Shown: positions 46,142-54,923, counted from the first letter of the stretch. The stretch is DNA of 64,000 nucleotides from Marichromatium purpuratum 984 (GCF_000224005.2 NZ_CP007031.1:2261001-2325000), one strand, 5' to 3'. Notes: generated by a model from the sequence alone, not told the origin. Numbers and translations: made by a program.

Positions 46142-46594
46142 ATGAGCGATCGAGACGACACGCAAGGGCTGGACATGGATCTGGCCAGCGGTATCGCCGC
46201 CTTCGAGGCGCGTCAGTTCACCAGCGCAACCAGCCTGCTCGCCCCGCTGGCCGAGGGCGGCAACCCCGAGGCCCAGTACCGGATGGCGATCATGGCGCAA
46301 AACGGGCTTGGCATGGCCGCCAACAGCGCACTCGCCTATCGTTATATGCGCGCTGCGGCCGAGAGCGGCCTGGGATTGGCCCAGCACGGGCTGGGGTTCA
46401 TGTACATGCAGGGCGAATGCGCCGAGCAGAACCACGGCGAGGCGGCGCGCTGGTTCCGCAAGGCCGCCGACCAGGGCCTGGTCGGTTCGATGACCACACT
46501 GGCGATGCTCCACGAGGAGGGGCTCGGCGTCGACAAGGACCCGGAGGAGGCCAAGCGGCTCTATCGGCTGGCGGGGTTCGAGGAGCGCGGCTAA
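46142..46594 (+). CDS. Sel1-repeat (tetratricopeptide-like) protein
   Basis: 150 aa with three or more Sel1-like repeats of ~36 residues, recognisable by the recurring A-Y--G--Y--G pattern: EAQYRMAIMAQNGLGMAANS, AQHGLGFMYMQGECAEQNHG and MTTLAMLHEEGLGVDKDPEE. No signal peptide is seen. Such repeats mediate protein-protein contact; the partner is unknown. It is followed by tRNA-Leu. Confidence 0.88.
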   Translation: MSDRDDTQGLDMDLASGIAAFEARQFTSATSLLAPLAEGGNPEAQYRMAIMAQNGLGMAANSALAYRYMRAAAESGLGLAQHGLGFMYMQGECAEQNHGEAARWFRKAADQGLVGSMTTLAMLHEEGLGVDKDPEEAKRLYRLAGFEERG

Positions 46595-46624
46595 CAGGGA
46601 CTGGCGCCCGCGGGCATTGCGCCT

Positions 46625-46630
46625 TATAAT
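46625..46630 (+). promoter_or_regulatory. Pribnow box of the tRNA-Leu promoter
   Basis: Perfect TATAAT 13 bp before the tRNA. The matching -35 around 46601 (CTGGCG) is poor. Confidence 0.6.
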
Positions 46631-46643
46631 TGTCCGCTGCGTT

Positions 46644-46730
46644 GCCGGGGTGGCGAAATTGGTAGACGCATCAGACTCAAAATCTGACGGTGGCAACACC
46701 GTGCCGGTTCGAGTCCGGCTCCCGGTACCA
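46644..46730 (+). tRNA. tRNA-Leu (anticodon CAA)
   Basis: 87-nt class II tRNA with anticodon stem TCAGA/TCTGA around CTCAAAA, a variable arm GGTGGCAACACC, T arm CCGG-TTCGAGT-CCGG and encoded CCA. It decodes UUG. Confidence 0.97.
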
Positions 46731-46741
46731 GACCGATTCCG

Positions 46742-46772
46742 AAAAAGGCCAGACAGTCGTCTGGCCTTTTTT
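46742..46772 (+). terminator. Rho-independent terminator after tRNA-Leu
   Basis: Stem AAAAAGGCCAGAC / GTCTGGCCTTTTT with loop AGTC, continuing into TTTTTT. A strong intrinsic terminator 11 bp after the tRNA. Confidence 0.95.
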
Positions 46773-46823
46773 GCGTGAGCGCCCCGCCGGCGCCTCATCC
46801 GTGGACAGCGCGCGAGGGACCCC

Positions 46824-48263
46824 GTGAGCACCACCGCCACCATCGTCACCGTCCTGCTCTATCTCCTGCACCTGTCGCTGCAGATCGCGGTGCTCGGCCG
46901 CGTGCTGCTGCGCCCGCACCGCCAGCCGGCCTCGCGCGTGGCTTGGGTGGTGGTGGTGCTGGTCTTCCCGGTGGTCGGCATGCTCGCCTATCTGTTCTTC
47001 GGCGAGGTCGGGATCGGCCGCAGCCGTGTCGCCCGGCTGCGCGCGGTGCTCGCGCGCCTGCCCAGCCCACCGCCCGGCGCGCCAGCGCTGGTACCGGAGC
47101 AGCATGCCCACCTGTTCCGGCTCGGCGAGTCGATCTGCAACTACCGCGCCGTCGGCGGCAACCGCGGCCAGCTGATGGCCGACTCCGACAGCACCGTCGA
47201 GACCCTGGTGGCGGACATCGACGCCGCACGCGCGCACGTCCATGTGCTCTTCTACATCTGGTTGCCCGACCACAACGGAACCCGGGTGGCCGCCGCCCTG
47301 GCCCGCGCCGCGACGCGCGGCGTCACCTGCCGGGCGATGGCCGATGATCTCGGGTCTCGTGCGATGATCCGCTCGCGCCACTGGCGCGCGATGCGCGAGG
47401 CCGGGGTACGGCTGGCCACGGCACTGCCCATCGGCAACCCGCTGATGCGTCCGATCAAGGGCCGCATCGATCTGCGCAACCACCGCAAGATCGTCGTCAT
47501 CGACGACCGCATCACCTACTGCGGCAGCCAGAACTGCGCCGACCCCGAGTTCCGCGTCAAACCGCGCTACGCCCCCTGGGTCGACGCCATGATCCGCTTC
47601 GAGGGACCGATCGCCCGCTACAACCTGCACCTCTTCGCCAGCGACTGGATGAGCCATGTCGACGACCCGCTCGACGAGCTGCTCGCCCGACCGCTGCCGC
47701 CGGCCCACCCCGACGGCTTCGCCGCGCAGGTGATCGGCACCGGACCGACGGTGCGCTACTCGGCCATGCCCGAGGTGTTCGAGACGCTGATGCACAGCGC
47801 GCGGCACGAGCTGGTCATCACCACCCCCTACTACGTCCCCGACGAATCGATGCAGGACGCGCTCTGCGCCGCCGCCCATCGGGGCGTGGCCACCACCCTG
47901 ATCCTGCCGGCGCGCAACGACTCGCGGATCGTCGGCGCGGCCAGTCGCAGCTACTACGCCGGGCTGCTCGAGGCCGGGGTGCGGATCTTCGAGTTCGTCC
48001 CCGGGCTGCTGCACACCAAGTCGCTCACCCTCGATGGCGCGGTGGCGCTGATCGGCTCGGCCAACCTCGACCGCCGCAGCTTCGAACTCAACTACGAGAA
48101 CAACATCCTCTTCCACGACCCCACGCTCACCGCCGCGCTGCGCGCGCGCCAGCAGGACTATCTCGCCCAGTCGCGCGAGATCACCCGCGCGGCGGTCGCC
48201 GACTGGTCGCTGCCGCGCCATCTGGTCAACAACGCCGTGGCGATGTTCGGCCCGGTGCTCTGA
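46824..48263 (+). CDS. cls: Cardiolipin synthase
   Basis: 479 aa. Two N-terminal membrane helices (~1-22 and ~35-55, VVVVLVFPVVGMLAYLFFGE) precede two phospholipase-D active-site motifs: NHRKIVVIDDRITYCGSQN and LHTKSLTLDGAVALIGSANL. That is the ClsA plan and length. It condenses phosphatidylglycerol into cardiolipin at the inner membrane. The start is GTG at 46824 with GAGGGA 8 bp upstream. Confidence 0.95.
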   Translation: MSTTATIVTVLLYLLHLSLQIAVLGRVLLRPHRQPASRVAWVVVVLVFPVVGMLAYLFFGEVGIGRSRVARLRAVLARLPSPPPGAPALVPEQHAHLFRLGESICNYRAVGGNRGQLMADSDSTVETLVADIDAARAHVHVLFYIWLPDHNGTRVAAALARAATRGVTCRAMADDLGSRAMIRSRHWRAMREAGVRLATALPIGNPLMRPIKGRIDLRNHRKIVVIDDRITYCGSQNCADPEFRVKPRYAPWVDAMIRFEGPIARYNLHLFASDWMSHVDDPLDELLARPLPPAHPDGFAAQVIGTGPTVRYSAMPEVFETLMHSARHELVITTPYYVPDESMQDALCAAAHRGVATTLILPARNDSRIVGAASRSYYAGLLEAGVRIFEFVPGLLHTKSLTLDGAVALIGSANLDRRSFELNYENNILFHDPTLTAALRARQQDYLAQSREITRAAVADWSLPRHLVNNAVAMFGPVL

Positions 48264-48271
48264 GGGCCGAC

Positions 48272-48985
48272 TCAGCGCCCGGTATCGAGTTCAAACATCG
48301 GCCGACTGGCCGGGCCGGGCTCGTGGAGTCGGGGGCTGAGCGAGGGCAGGTCGAGCGTCGGCTTGACCTTGAGCGAGAGCAGCGAGGGGTCGAGATAGCG
48401 CTTCATCAGCCGTCGCGCGCCCCCGGCGCTGCGCATCCCGCGCAGCGCGCGCACCTGACGCAGCGCCGCCTGGGTCGGCGCCTGGCCGCCGTTGCGGACG
48501 TACTGCAACAACACCGCCTCGGTGTAGTTGAGGGTCTCGAGATAGGTCACCCGGCTGTTGGTGCGGTCGACCACGCCCTCGCCGGCGTTATAGGCCATCA
48601 CTGCACGCCCGTAGTCGTTGTCGTACTTGCTGAGCAAGCGCTTGAGGTGGCGGGTACCGACACGCAGGTTGGTGCGCGCGTCGAACAGCGCCTCGACCGA
48701 GCCGATGCCGTAGTCGGCGGCGGTCGCCGGCATCAGCTGCATCAGCCCGACGGCGCCGGCGTGGGAGACGGCATGGGCGTTGAAGTTCGACTCGGCGGCG
48801 ATCACCGCCAGCACCAGCGCCTCCTCGACCCCGCGGGCCTCGGCGATCTCGGGGACCATCGCCTCGACCTCGGCGCGGCTCGGACGCGGCGCGTCTGGCG
48901 CCACCGGCAGCAGACGCTGACCATCGGACACCGAACACCAGCCGGCGAACGGCAGCATCAGCAACAGCACCAACAGCAGCGGCAT
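48272..48985 (-). CDS. Lytic transglycosylase, SLT domain
   Basis: 237 aa exported protein. A signal peptide (LLLVLLLMLPFAGWCSV) is followed by an SLT/MltC-like domain with catalytic Glu in LAVIAAESNFNAHAVSHAGA, then GLMQLMPATAADYGIG, LRVGTRHLKRLL and VMAYNAGEGVV. It cleaves peptidoglycan glycan strands. The Cys of the signal region (WCSV) is not in a good lipobox, so soluble periplasmic location is more likely than lipid anchoring. It converges with cls. Confidence 0.92.
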   Translation of the reverse strand: MPLLLVLLLMLPFAGWCSVSDGQRLLPVAPDAPRPSRAEVEAMVPEIAEARGVEEALVLAVIAAESNFNAHAVSHAGAVGLMQLMPATAADYGIGSVEALFDARTNLRVGTRHLKRLLSKYDNDYGRAVMAYNAGEGVVDRTNSRVTYLETLNYTEAVLLQYVRNGGQAPTQAALRQVRALRGMRSAGGARRLMKRYLDPSLLSLKVKPTLDLPSLSPRLHEPGPASRPMFELDTGR

Positions 48986-49115
48986 GGGTGGAACTCCCCC
49001 GAGCGGATGATCTCGGCCAAATGGATGCGGCTAGGTTAACAGAGCCCGGACACGCGGGCAGCGTCACGCATCCGGTTACAATGGCCGCCTTTTGCGTCCC
49101 GACCCGACACGCCCG

Positions 49116-49787
49116 ATGAACCTCAGCACCCGTCGCGAACTCTTCGAGCGGCTGCGCGCCGCCAACCCCCACCCCACCACCGAGCTGAACTACGCCAGCC
49201 CCTTCGAGCTGCTGATCGCCGTACTGCTCTCCGCCCAGGCCACCGACAAGAGCGTCAACCGCGCCACCGCCGGACTCTTCGCCGCTGCCAACACCCCGGC
49301 GGCGATGCTCGCCCTCGGCGAGCAGGCGGTGCGCGAGCACATCCGCAGCATCGGCCTGTTCAACACCAAGGCGCGCAACATCATCGCCACCTGCCAACGG
49401 CTGATCGAGCACCACGACGGCGAGGTGCCACGCACCCGCCCCGCCCTCGAAGCCCTGCCCGGGGTCGGGCGCAAGACCGCCAACGTCGTCCTCAACACCG
49501 CCTTCGGCGAGCCGACCATGGCCGTCGACACCCACATCTTCCGCGTCGCCAACCGCACCGGTCTCGCCCCCGGGCGCACCCCGCTCGCCGTCGAGCACGG
49601 CCTGCTCGAACAGGTGCCCGAGCCCTATCTGCACGCCGCCCACCACTGGCTGATCCTCCACGGCCGCTACACCTGCACCGCCCGCGCCCCCCGCTGCCCG
49701 ACCTGCCCCATCGCCGACCTCTGCGAGTATCCGGAGAAATCGGGAGGGGTGAACCACGAAGGCACGAAGGACGCAAAGGGGGGGTGA
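49116..49787 (+). CDS. nth: Endonuclease III with a repeat-derived C-terminal tail
   Basis: 223 aa DNA glycosylase/AP lyase. It has the helix-hairpin-helix ALPGVGRKTANVVLNTAFGE with catalytic Lys, catalytic Asp in AVDTHIFRVANRTGL and the iron-sulfur loop Cys-X6-Cys-X2-Cys-X5-Cys (CTARAPRCPTCPIADLC). E. coli Nth ends soon after the fourth Cys. Here the frame runs on as GGVNHEGTKDAKGG, encoded by the dispersed GAACCACGAAGG-type repeat, which has evidently replaced the original stop. The start at 49116 gives MNLSTRRELFERL; 49092 would add eight unlikely residues. Confidence 0.95.
   Translation: MNLSTRRELFERLRAANPHPTTELNYASPFELLIAVLLSAQATDKSVNRATAGLFAAANTPAAMLALGEQAVREHIRSIGLFNTKARNIIATCQRLIEHHDGEVPRTRPALEALPGVGRKTANVVLNTAFGEPTMAVDTHIFRVANRTGLAPGRTPLAVEHGLLEQVPEPYLHAAHHWLILHGRYTCTARAPRCPTCPIADLCEYPEKSGGVNHEGTKDAKGG
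49751..49778 (+). repeat. Dispersed GAACCACGAAGG-type repeat, forward copy
   Basis: GAACCACGAAGG-CACGAAGGACGCAAAG, forming the last codons of nth. Related copies are at 43507-43535 and, inverted, 49928-49957. Confidence 0.8.
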
Positions 49788-49804
49788 GCGGTCAGGCGAC
49801 AGCG

Positions 49805-49846
49805 ACCAGCGACCAGCCACCAGCGATCAGCCTCCAGCCACCAGTG
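49805..49846 (+). repeat. Degenerate ACCAGCS heptamer array, about 6 copies
   Basis: ACCAGCG, ACCAGCC, ACCAGCG, ATCAGCC, TCCAGCC, ACCAGTG follow each other without spacers. They are the reverse complement of the GGCTGRC type at 49964-50075. Confidence 0.85.
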
Positions 49847-49927
49847 GGCGCGATCATCCGACGGCAGCGCGGACCCGCACCGGACCCGCACCGTCCACGA
49901 CCGCACGCCGTCATCACGCATCGGTGT

Positions 49928-49957
49928 CTTTGCGCACTTCGCGGCTTTGCGGTTCAA
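49928..49957 (-). repeat. Dispersed GAACCGC-type repeat, inverted copy
   Basis: On the minus strand this reads TTGAACCGCAAAGCCGCGAAG followed by TGCGCAAAG, the counterpart of 49751-49778 and 43507-43535. Confidence 0.8.
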
Positions 49958-49963
49958 TTTTCC

Positions 49964-50075
49964 GGCTGACGGCTGACGGCTGACGGCTGACGGCTGACGG
50001 CTGACGGCTGACGGCTGACGGCTGGCGGCTGGCGGCTGGCGGCTGGCGGCTGGCGGCTGGCGGCTGGCGGCTGGC
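49964..50075 (+). repeat. Heptanucleotide array: 8 x GGCTGAC then 8 x GGCTGGC
   Basis: Sixteen perfect head-to-tail 7-bp units. The first eight are GGCTGAC (49964-50019) and the last eight GGCTGGC (50020-50075). Such an array is prone to slippage and length variation. Confidence 0.97.
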
Positions 50076-50149
50076 CGACCGCTTCCCTTCACCCTCGTCC
50101 TTATGTGAAAGTTATTGGTTGGACCATAAGAGCCAGGACAGACCCCGCC

Positions 50150-50614
50150 ATGTTCTCCGACGATCGACAGAGCTATCGCAGTGCCTTCGTGACCGCCTGG
50201 CGCAAGGCCGCCGAGGAGCAGCCGCTCGACCCCACCGAGACGCAGATCGTTGCCGTCGCACGCGCCCACCCCGAGTACCACGCCCTGCTCGAGGCCGGCG
50301 ACGACGCGCTCGATCGCGACTTCCTCCCCGAACACGGGGAGACCAACCCCTTCCTCCACATGGGGCTGCACATGGCGGTGCTCGACCAGTTGGGCACCGA
50401 CCAGCCGCGCGGCATTCGCGCGCGCTACCAGACGCTGGTCGCCAGACTCGGCGACACCCACGCCGCCGAGCACCGCGTCATGGAGTGTCTCGCGCAGACG
50501 ATGTGGCGATTGCAGCGCGAGCCCGGCGCCACTTTCGACGAGACGACCTATCTCGACTGCATCGGCAGGTCGTCCAAGCCCGGCAAGTCGCGAAAATCCC
50601 GCAAGTCACGCTGA
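50150..50614 (+). CDS. DUF1841 family protein
   Basis: 154 aa. FSDDRQSYRSAFVTAWRKA, HPEYHALLEAGDDALDRDF, and NPFLHMGLHMAVLDQLGTDQ with AAEHRVMECLAQTMW are characteristic of the uncharacterised DUF1841 family of beta/gammaproteobacteria. Several conserved His/Glu suggest a metal-binding or helical-bundle protein; the role is unknown. The C-terminus is a basic tail (KPGKSRKSRKSR). The ATG at 50150 is preferred over 50105, which would add residues next to the repeats. Confidence 0.85.
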   Translation: MFSDDRQSYRSAFVTAWRKAAEEQPLDPTETQIVAVARAHPEYHALLEAGDDALDRDFLPEHGETNPFLHMGLHMAVLDQLGTDQPRGIRARYQTLVARLGDTHAAEHRVMECLAQTMWRLQREPGATFDETTYLDCIGRSSKPGKSRKSRKSR

Positions 50615-50645
50615 GCCTTCGCGCGGAGACGCGCCGCTCACCCTC

Positions 50646-50718
50646 GATTTCCTCGAAATCCATGCGTTGAATTCGCGTTCAACGCAGCCACTCTCTTAAT
50701 CCCGACCTCAAAGGTCGG
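50646..50718. promoter_or_regulatory. Three consecutive perfect dyads upstream of hvfA
   Basis: GATTTC-CTC-GAAATC (50646-50660), GCGTTGAA-TTCGCG-TTCAACGC (50664-50685) and CCGACCT-CAA-AGGTCGG (50702-50718) follow one another in 73 bp, ending 80 bp before the precursor gene. The region is the likely control region of the cluster; the first two may instead be hairpins ending the DUF1841 transcript. Confidence 0.5.
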
Positions 50719-50798
50719 ATATGACGGTCGTCCCCGGTGCGACAGGCGCCCGACCACCAGCACACGCGACGCTTCACTCACTATCGAGGATCGAGACC

Positions 50799-51080
50799 AT
50801 GTCCGACATCAAGACCAAGACCACCCTGACCACCGCCTCCGGCCTGCTCGGCGCCGCCCTGGTTGGCAGCCTCGCCGCCGTCGCCCCGGCCAGCGCCGAG
50901 CAGAACCCCTTCGCCGCCACGGTGATGGATAGCGGCTACATGCAGCTCGCCTCGGCCGACGCCGAGGGTAAGTGTGGCGAAGGCAAATGCGGTGGCGACA
51001 AGGACAGCGAGGGCAACTGCGGCGGCGACAAGGGCATGGAAGGCAAGTGCGGCGAAGGCAAGTGTGGCGGCGCGAGCTAG
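50799..51080 (+). CDS. hvfA: HvfA-type RiPP metallophore precursor with EGKC motifs
   Basis: 93 aa. A signal peptide (TASGLLGAALVGSLAAVAPA, cleavage near ASA33) is followed by a low-complexity C-terminal part with five Cys: EGKC at 56-59, 61-64, 81-84 and 86-89, and EGNC at 71-74. EGKC cysteines of HvfA-type precursors are converted to oxazolone-thioamide copper ligands by a DUF692 (MNIO) enzyme with a DUF2063 partner. Both partner genes follow immediately (3-bp gap, then overlap). The exported product should bind Cu(I) in the periplasm. The single EGNC variant may escape modification. Confidence 0.9.
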   Translation: MSDIKTKTTLTTASGLLGAALVGSLAAVAPASAEQNPFAATVMDSGYMQLASADAEGKCGEGKCGGDKDSEGNCGGDKGMEGKCGEGKCGGAS

Positions 51081-51083
51081 CCG

Positions 51084-51929
51084 ATGACCACCGGACCCGC
51101 GGGCATCCACGGCGCCGGTCTGGGGCTACGGCGCGAGTTCGTGCGCGCCGTGCTCGACACGCCTCCGGCGGCGGTCGATTTCTATGAAATCGCTCCGGAG
51201 AATTGGGTCGGCATGGGCGGGGCCAACGCCCGACGGCTGCGCGCCCTGACCGAGCGTCACCCTTTCGTCTGTCACGGGCTGTCGCTCTCGCTCGGCGGAC
51301 CGGCGCCGCTCGACCTGGAGCTGGTGCGTGCGATCGGCGACTTCCTCGATGTCCACGACATCGAGATCTACTCCGAGCACCTGAGTTATTGCAGCGACGA
51401 CGGCCAGCTCTACGACCTGCTGCCGATCCCCTTCACCGAGGCAGCCATCGCTCACGTCGTCGCCCGCATCAGTCGGGTGCAGGACATCCTCGGGCGCCGC
51501 ATCGCCGTCGAGAACGTCTCCTACTACGCAGCGCCCGGCCAGGAAATGACCGAGATCGACTTCATCGGCGCGGTGCTCGAACGCGCCGATTGCGAGCTGC
51601 TGCTCGACGTCAACAACATCCACGTCAATGCCGTCAATCACGGCTACGACGCCCTCGATTTCCTCCGCGCCCTGCCCGGCGAGCGCATCCGCTACGGTCA
51701 TGTCGCCGGACACTATGTCGCCTCCCCGGAGCTGTGCATCGACACCCACGGCAGCGCGGTGATCGACCCGGTCTGGTCGCTGCTGGCGGCAGCCTACGAC
51801 CACTTCGGCGTCTTCCCCACCCTGCTCGAGCGCGACTTCAACATCCCACCCCTGGCGCAACTCATCGACGAGGTCGCACAGATCACCACGATCCAGCGCC
51901 GCGCCCTGCCGGAGCGCGCCCATGGTTGA
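51084..51929 (+). CDS. hvfB: DUF692 multinuclear iron oxidase (MNIO), peptide-modifying
   Basis: 281 aa TIM-barrel enzyme of the DUF692/MNIO family. Metal-site and core motifs: [111 protein letters not shown] and [11 protein letters not shown]. It oxidises cysteine residues of the precursor encoded directly upstream, needing the DUF2063 protein encoded directly downstream. Start and stop lie within 10 bp of both neighbours. Confidence 0.93.
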   Translation: MTTGPAGIHGAGLGLRREFVRAVLDTPPAAVDFYEIAPENWVGMGGANARRLRALTERHPFVCHGLSLSLGGPAPLDLELVRAIGDFLDVHDIEIYSEHLSYCSDDGQLYDLLPIPFTEAAIAHVVARISRVQDILGRRIAVENVSYYAAPGQEMTEIDFIGAVLERADCELLLDVNNIHVNAVNHGYDALDFLRALPGERIRYGHVAGHYVASPELCIDTHGSAVIDPVWSLLAAAYDHFGVFPTLLERDFNIPPLAQLIDEVAQITTIQRRALPERAHG

Positions 51930-52698
51930 GTTCGCCGCCCACCAACAGGCCTTCTGCGCCCACCTGCGCGACCCCGAACGGGCCGACGCGCCGACTGACG
52001 TCGCACCCGAGCGGATGCGCGTCTATCGCGAGCTGATCTTCAACAACCTCGACTCACTGCTCGCCGGCAGCTTCCCGGTGCTCCACCGCATCCTCAAGTC
52101 GGCGCACTGGCACGCGCTGGTACGCGCCTTTCTCGTCGAACACCGCGCTCGCACGCCATTGTTCCACCGTCTCCCCGGCGAATTCGTCGACTTCCTCGGG
52201 CAGCGCCCCACCACCGCCGACGACCCGCCCTTCCTGCTCGAACTGGCGCACTACGAATGGGTCGAGATCGCGCTGCACAACAGCGAAGCCGAGGCCGACC
52301 TCGAGGGCATCGACCCCAACGGCGACCTGCTCGCCGCCACGCCGGTACGCAGCCCCCTGGCCTGGTCACTGAGCTATCGCTTTCCCGTCCATCGCATCGC
52401 CCCGGATCACCAGCCCGAGACCCCAGCCGCCGAGCCGGTACAACTGGTGGTGCTGCGCGACCGCACCCAGCAAGTGCGCTTCATCGAGATCAACGCCGTC
52501 ACCCAGCGCCTGCTGCAACGCATCGAGACCACCCCATCGTCGAGCGGACGCGAAGCGCTGCTGGGCATCGCCGCCGAACTGCGCCACCCCGAGCCCGAGC
52601 GAGTGATCGAATTCGGCGCCACGACCCTCGCGCGTCTCCGTGCCGAGGGCGTGCTGCTCGGCACCCGTCCCGCCATCACGCCAGTGATCGCGGCCTGA
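51922..52698 (+). CDS. hvfC: DUF2063 partner protein of the MNIO enzyme
   Basis: 258 aa. The N-terminal DUF2063 helical domain ([60 protein letters not shown]) is followed by a C-terminal domain with the pattern [13 protein letters not shown] and [20 protein letters not shown]. In HvfC/BufC-type systems this protein recognises the leader/precursor and binds the MNIO. It overlaps hvfB by 8 bp. A short GC hairpin CCGGCG-N6-CGCCGG (52701-52718) follows the stop without a T-run. Confidence 0.92.
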   Translation: MVEFAAHQQAFCAHLRDPERADAPTDVAPERMRVYRELIFNNLDSLLAGSFPVLHRILKSAHWHALVRAFLVEHRARTPLFHRLPGEFVDFLGQRPTTADDPPFLLELAHYEWVEIALHNSEAEADLEGIDPNGDLLAATPVRSPLAWSLSYRFPVHRIAPDHQPETPAAEPVQLVVLRDRTQQVRFIEINAVTQRLLQRIETTPSSSGREALLGIAAELRHPEPERVIEFGATTLARLRAEGVLLGTRPAITPVIAA

Positions 52699-52900
52699 GT
52701 CCGGCGAGAAAACGCCGGGCACCGCCCGCCCCCTTCCCCTGCCCGCCCCATCCATGACCAAGCTGTTACACTCAGCCTGGACGGGAGGGCGTGTCTGGCA
52801 AGCGCAGCGCCCGGCGCGATTCGGCAGCCAACGCATTCGCGCACGCCTCCGTCATCATCCATGGCCGATGCCGGGCAACAACCTGGAGGAAGGTGACACC

Positions 52901-53332
52901 ATGCCAACTTGGGTTCTGGTCGCTGATACGAGCCGTGCTCGAATCTTCCACGCCGAGAAGGCCGCAAGCCCGATCGAAGAAGTCCACACCCTGGCCTTTC
53001 CCGAGGCCCGATTACGCCAGGGGGACCTGAACACCGACCGCGGCGGCCGCGGACACGACCCCAGCACCGGAGGACATGGCATCAACGGTGAAGGCGGACT
53101 CAAGCAGGAACACGCCGAGCGCTTCGCCAACCTCATCTGCAACGCCCTCGAGACCGCGCGACTCGAAGGCGCCTTCAAGAAACTCTACGTGATCGCCGCG
53201 CCCAGTTTCCTCGGCGTGCTGCGCAAGCAACTGTCGACCTCGCTGCGCCAGCTGGTCGCCGGCGAGGTCGACAAGAACCTCACCACCCAGAGTCCCACCA
53301 ACATCCGCAAGAACCTGCCCGACTTCCTCTGA
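52901..53332 (+). CDS. Host-attachment family protein (PF10116-type)
   Basis: 143 aa. The N-terminus TWVLVADTSRARIFHAEK and the C-terminal VIAAPSFLGVLRKQLSTSL, VDKNLT mark the 'protein required for attachment to host cells' family, which has an eRF1-domain-like fold. The real role is unclear; the name comes from one plant-associated member. A Gly-rich low-complexity loop (GHDPSTGGHGINGEGG) separates the halves. The strong GGAGGAAGG Shine-Dalgarno fixes the ATG at 52901. Confidence 0.88.
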   Translation: MPTWVLVADTSRARIFHAEKAASPIEEVHTLAFPEARLRQGDLNTDRGGRGHDPSTGGHGINGEGGLKQEHAERFANLICNALETARLEGAFKKLYVIAAPSFLGVLRKQLSTSLRQLVAGEVDKNLTTQSPTNIRKNLPDFL

Positions 53333-53413
53333 ACGCGGGTATCCGTCGTTAATCGATAGGGACACTTGAACAGGGCGCACAAGGAGGTGCGCCGCGCCCT
53401 CCGGCAGTCGGCT

Positions 53414-53430
53414 GTGCTACCCTGTAGCAC
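53414..53430. promoter_or_regulatory. Perfect dyad GTGCTAC-CCT-GTAGCAC before sthA
   Basis: 7-bp arms with a 3-bp centre, 30 bp upstream of the sthA start. It lies where a promoter-proximal operator would sit. A second hairpin GGCGCAC-N6-GTGCGCC is at 53374-53393. Confidence 0.45.
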
Positions 53431-53460
53431 TCTGCAAGACGACACAGCCGGAGCCTGCAT

Positions 53461-54858
53461 ATGACCACGCGCGAGTTCGACACCATCGTCATCGGGGCCG
53501 GCCCCGGCGGCGAGGGGGCGGCCATGAAGCTGGCCAAGACCGGTCAGCGCATCGCCGTGGTCGAAGCCCATGAGCGCGTCGGCGGCGGCTGCACCCACTG
53601 GGGCACCATCCCCAGCAAGGCGCTGCGCCACGCCATCCAGCTGCTCGCCGACTATCGCCGCAACCCGCTGTTCCAGCACACCCAGCACCAGATTGAGGTC
53701 GAGTTCCCCGACCTGCTGCGCGCCGCCGATGGCGCCATCGATGATCAGGTCCGCACCCGCTTCCGTTACTACCGGCGCAACCGGGTCGAGGTGGTGTTCG
53801 GGCGCGCGGTGTTCCTCGAGCCCGACCTGATCGAGGTGCGCCGCGCGCGCGGCCCGAGCGAGCGGCTGCGCGCCAAGCACTTCGTCATCGCCACCGGCTC
53901 GCGCCCCTATCATCCGCCCGACATCGACTTCTCGCACCCCCGGGTGCTCGACAGCGACTCGGTGCTCGGACTGCAGCAGACACCGCGCTCGCTGACGATC
54001 TACGGGGCCGGTGTCATCGGTTGCGAGTATGCCTCGATCATGGGCGCACTCGACGTCAAGGTGAACCTGGTCAACACCCGTGACCGCCTGCTCTCCTTCC
54101 TCGACGACGAGATCACCGACGCGCTGAGCTATCACCTGCGCCAGCAGGGCGTGGTGATCCGACACGACGAGGTCTACGAGCACGTCGAACCGGAAGCCGA
54201 CGGCGTGGTACTGCACTGCCGCTCGGGCAAGAAGTTCAAGACCGACTATCTGCTGTGGGCCAACGGGCGCGCCGGCAACACCCAGGACATGGGCCTGGAG
54301 GAGATCGGCCTCGCGCCCAACAGTCGCGGCCAGCTCGAGGTCAACGCCAGCTACCAGACCGCACTGGAGCATATCTATGCCGTCGGTGACGTCGCCGGAC
54401 CACCGGCGTTGGCCAGCGCCAGCTACGACCAGGGTCGTTTCGTCGGCGCCCACATCGCCGACGGCGAGTGCGGCTGGTCGCTGATCGACGAGTTCCCCAC
54501 CGGCATCTACACCGTCCCCGAGATCAGCTCGGTGGGTCGCACCGAGCGCGAGCTGACCGCCGCGCAGATCCCCTACGAGGTCGCCCAGGCCGACTTCAAG
54601 AGCATCGCCCGCGCCCAGATCACCGGCCACACCGTGGGCATGCTCAAGCTGCTATTCCACCGCGAGACGCTGGAGATCCTCGGCATCCACTGTTTCGGCG
54701 AGCAGGCCGCGGAGATCGTCCATATCGGACAGGCGATCATGTCGCAGCAAGGCTCGGCCAACAACATCCGCTACTTCACCGAGACCACCTTCAACTACCC
54801 GACCATGGCCGAGGCCTATCGCGTCGCCGCCCTCAACGGCCTCAACCGGCTGTTCTGA
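53461..54858 (+). CDS. sthA: Soluble pyridine nucleotide transhydrogenase
   Basis: 465 aa FAD flavoprotein interconverting NADPH and NADH. The FAD-binding [19 protein letters not shown] is followed by the SthA signature [19 protein letters not shown], in which the second redox Cys of lipoamide-dehydrogenase relatives is replaced. The NAD(P) fold [19 protein letters not shown] and the dimer domain [38 protein letters not shown] are present. The length equals that of E. coli SthA. Confidence 0.96.
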   Translation: MTTREFDTIVIGAGPGGEGAAMKLAKTGQRIAVVEAHERVGGGCTHWGTIPSKALRHAIQLLADYRRNPLFQHTQHQIEVEFPDLLRAADGAIDDQVRTRFRYYRRNRVEVVFGRAVFLEPDLIEVRRARGPSERLRAKHFVIATGSRPYHPPDIDFSHPRVLDSDSVLGLQQTPRSLTIYGAGVIGCEYASIMGALDVKVNLVNTRDRLLSFLDDEITDALSYHLRQQGVVIRHDEVYEHVEPEADGVVLHCRSGKKFKTDYLLWANGRAGNTQDMGLEEIGLAPNSRGQLEVNASYQTALEHIYAVGDVAGPPALASASYDQGRFVGAHIADGECGWSLIDEFPTGIYTVPEISSVGRTERELTAAQIPYEVAQADFKSIARAQITGHTVGMLKLLFHRETLEILGIHCFGEQAAEIVHIGQAIMSQQGSANNIRYFTETTFNYPTMAEAYRVAALNGLNRLF

Positions 54859-54923
54859 GCGCCGATCGAGGACGCCGTGACGGACCACGCGCGAGGTGTC
54901 GTGTCACGGCCGATCGGGGATGC

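Larger units (their letters stand above)
49788..50149. other. Repeat-filled gap between nth and the DUF1841 gene
   Basis: 362 bp composed mostly of repeats: CCAGCNA heptamers (49805-49846), an inverted GAACCGC-type copy (49928-49957) and a long GGCTGRC array (49964-50075). With the forward copy inside nth, the arms are arranged as a large imperfect inverted structure. Confidence 0.8.

Noticed and set aside
49964-50075. CRISPR array
   Set aside because: The units are 7 bp, head to tail, with no unique spacers and no cas genes nearby; it is a simple tandem repeat.
53374-53393. Terminator hairpin GGCGCAC-N6-GTGCGCC after the host-attachment gene
   Set aside because: The stem is perfect but no T-run follows on either strand; kept only as a possible secondary structure near the sthA promoter.
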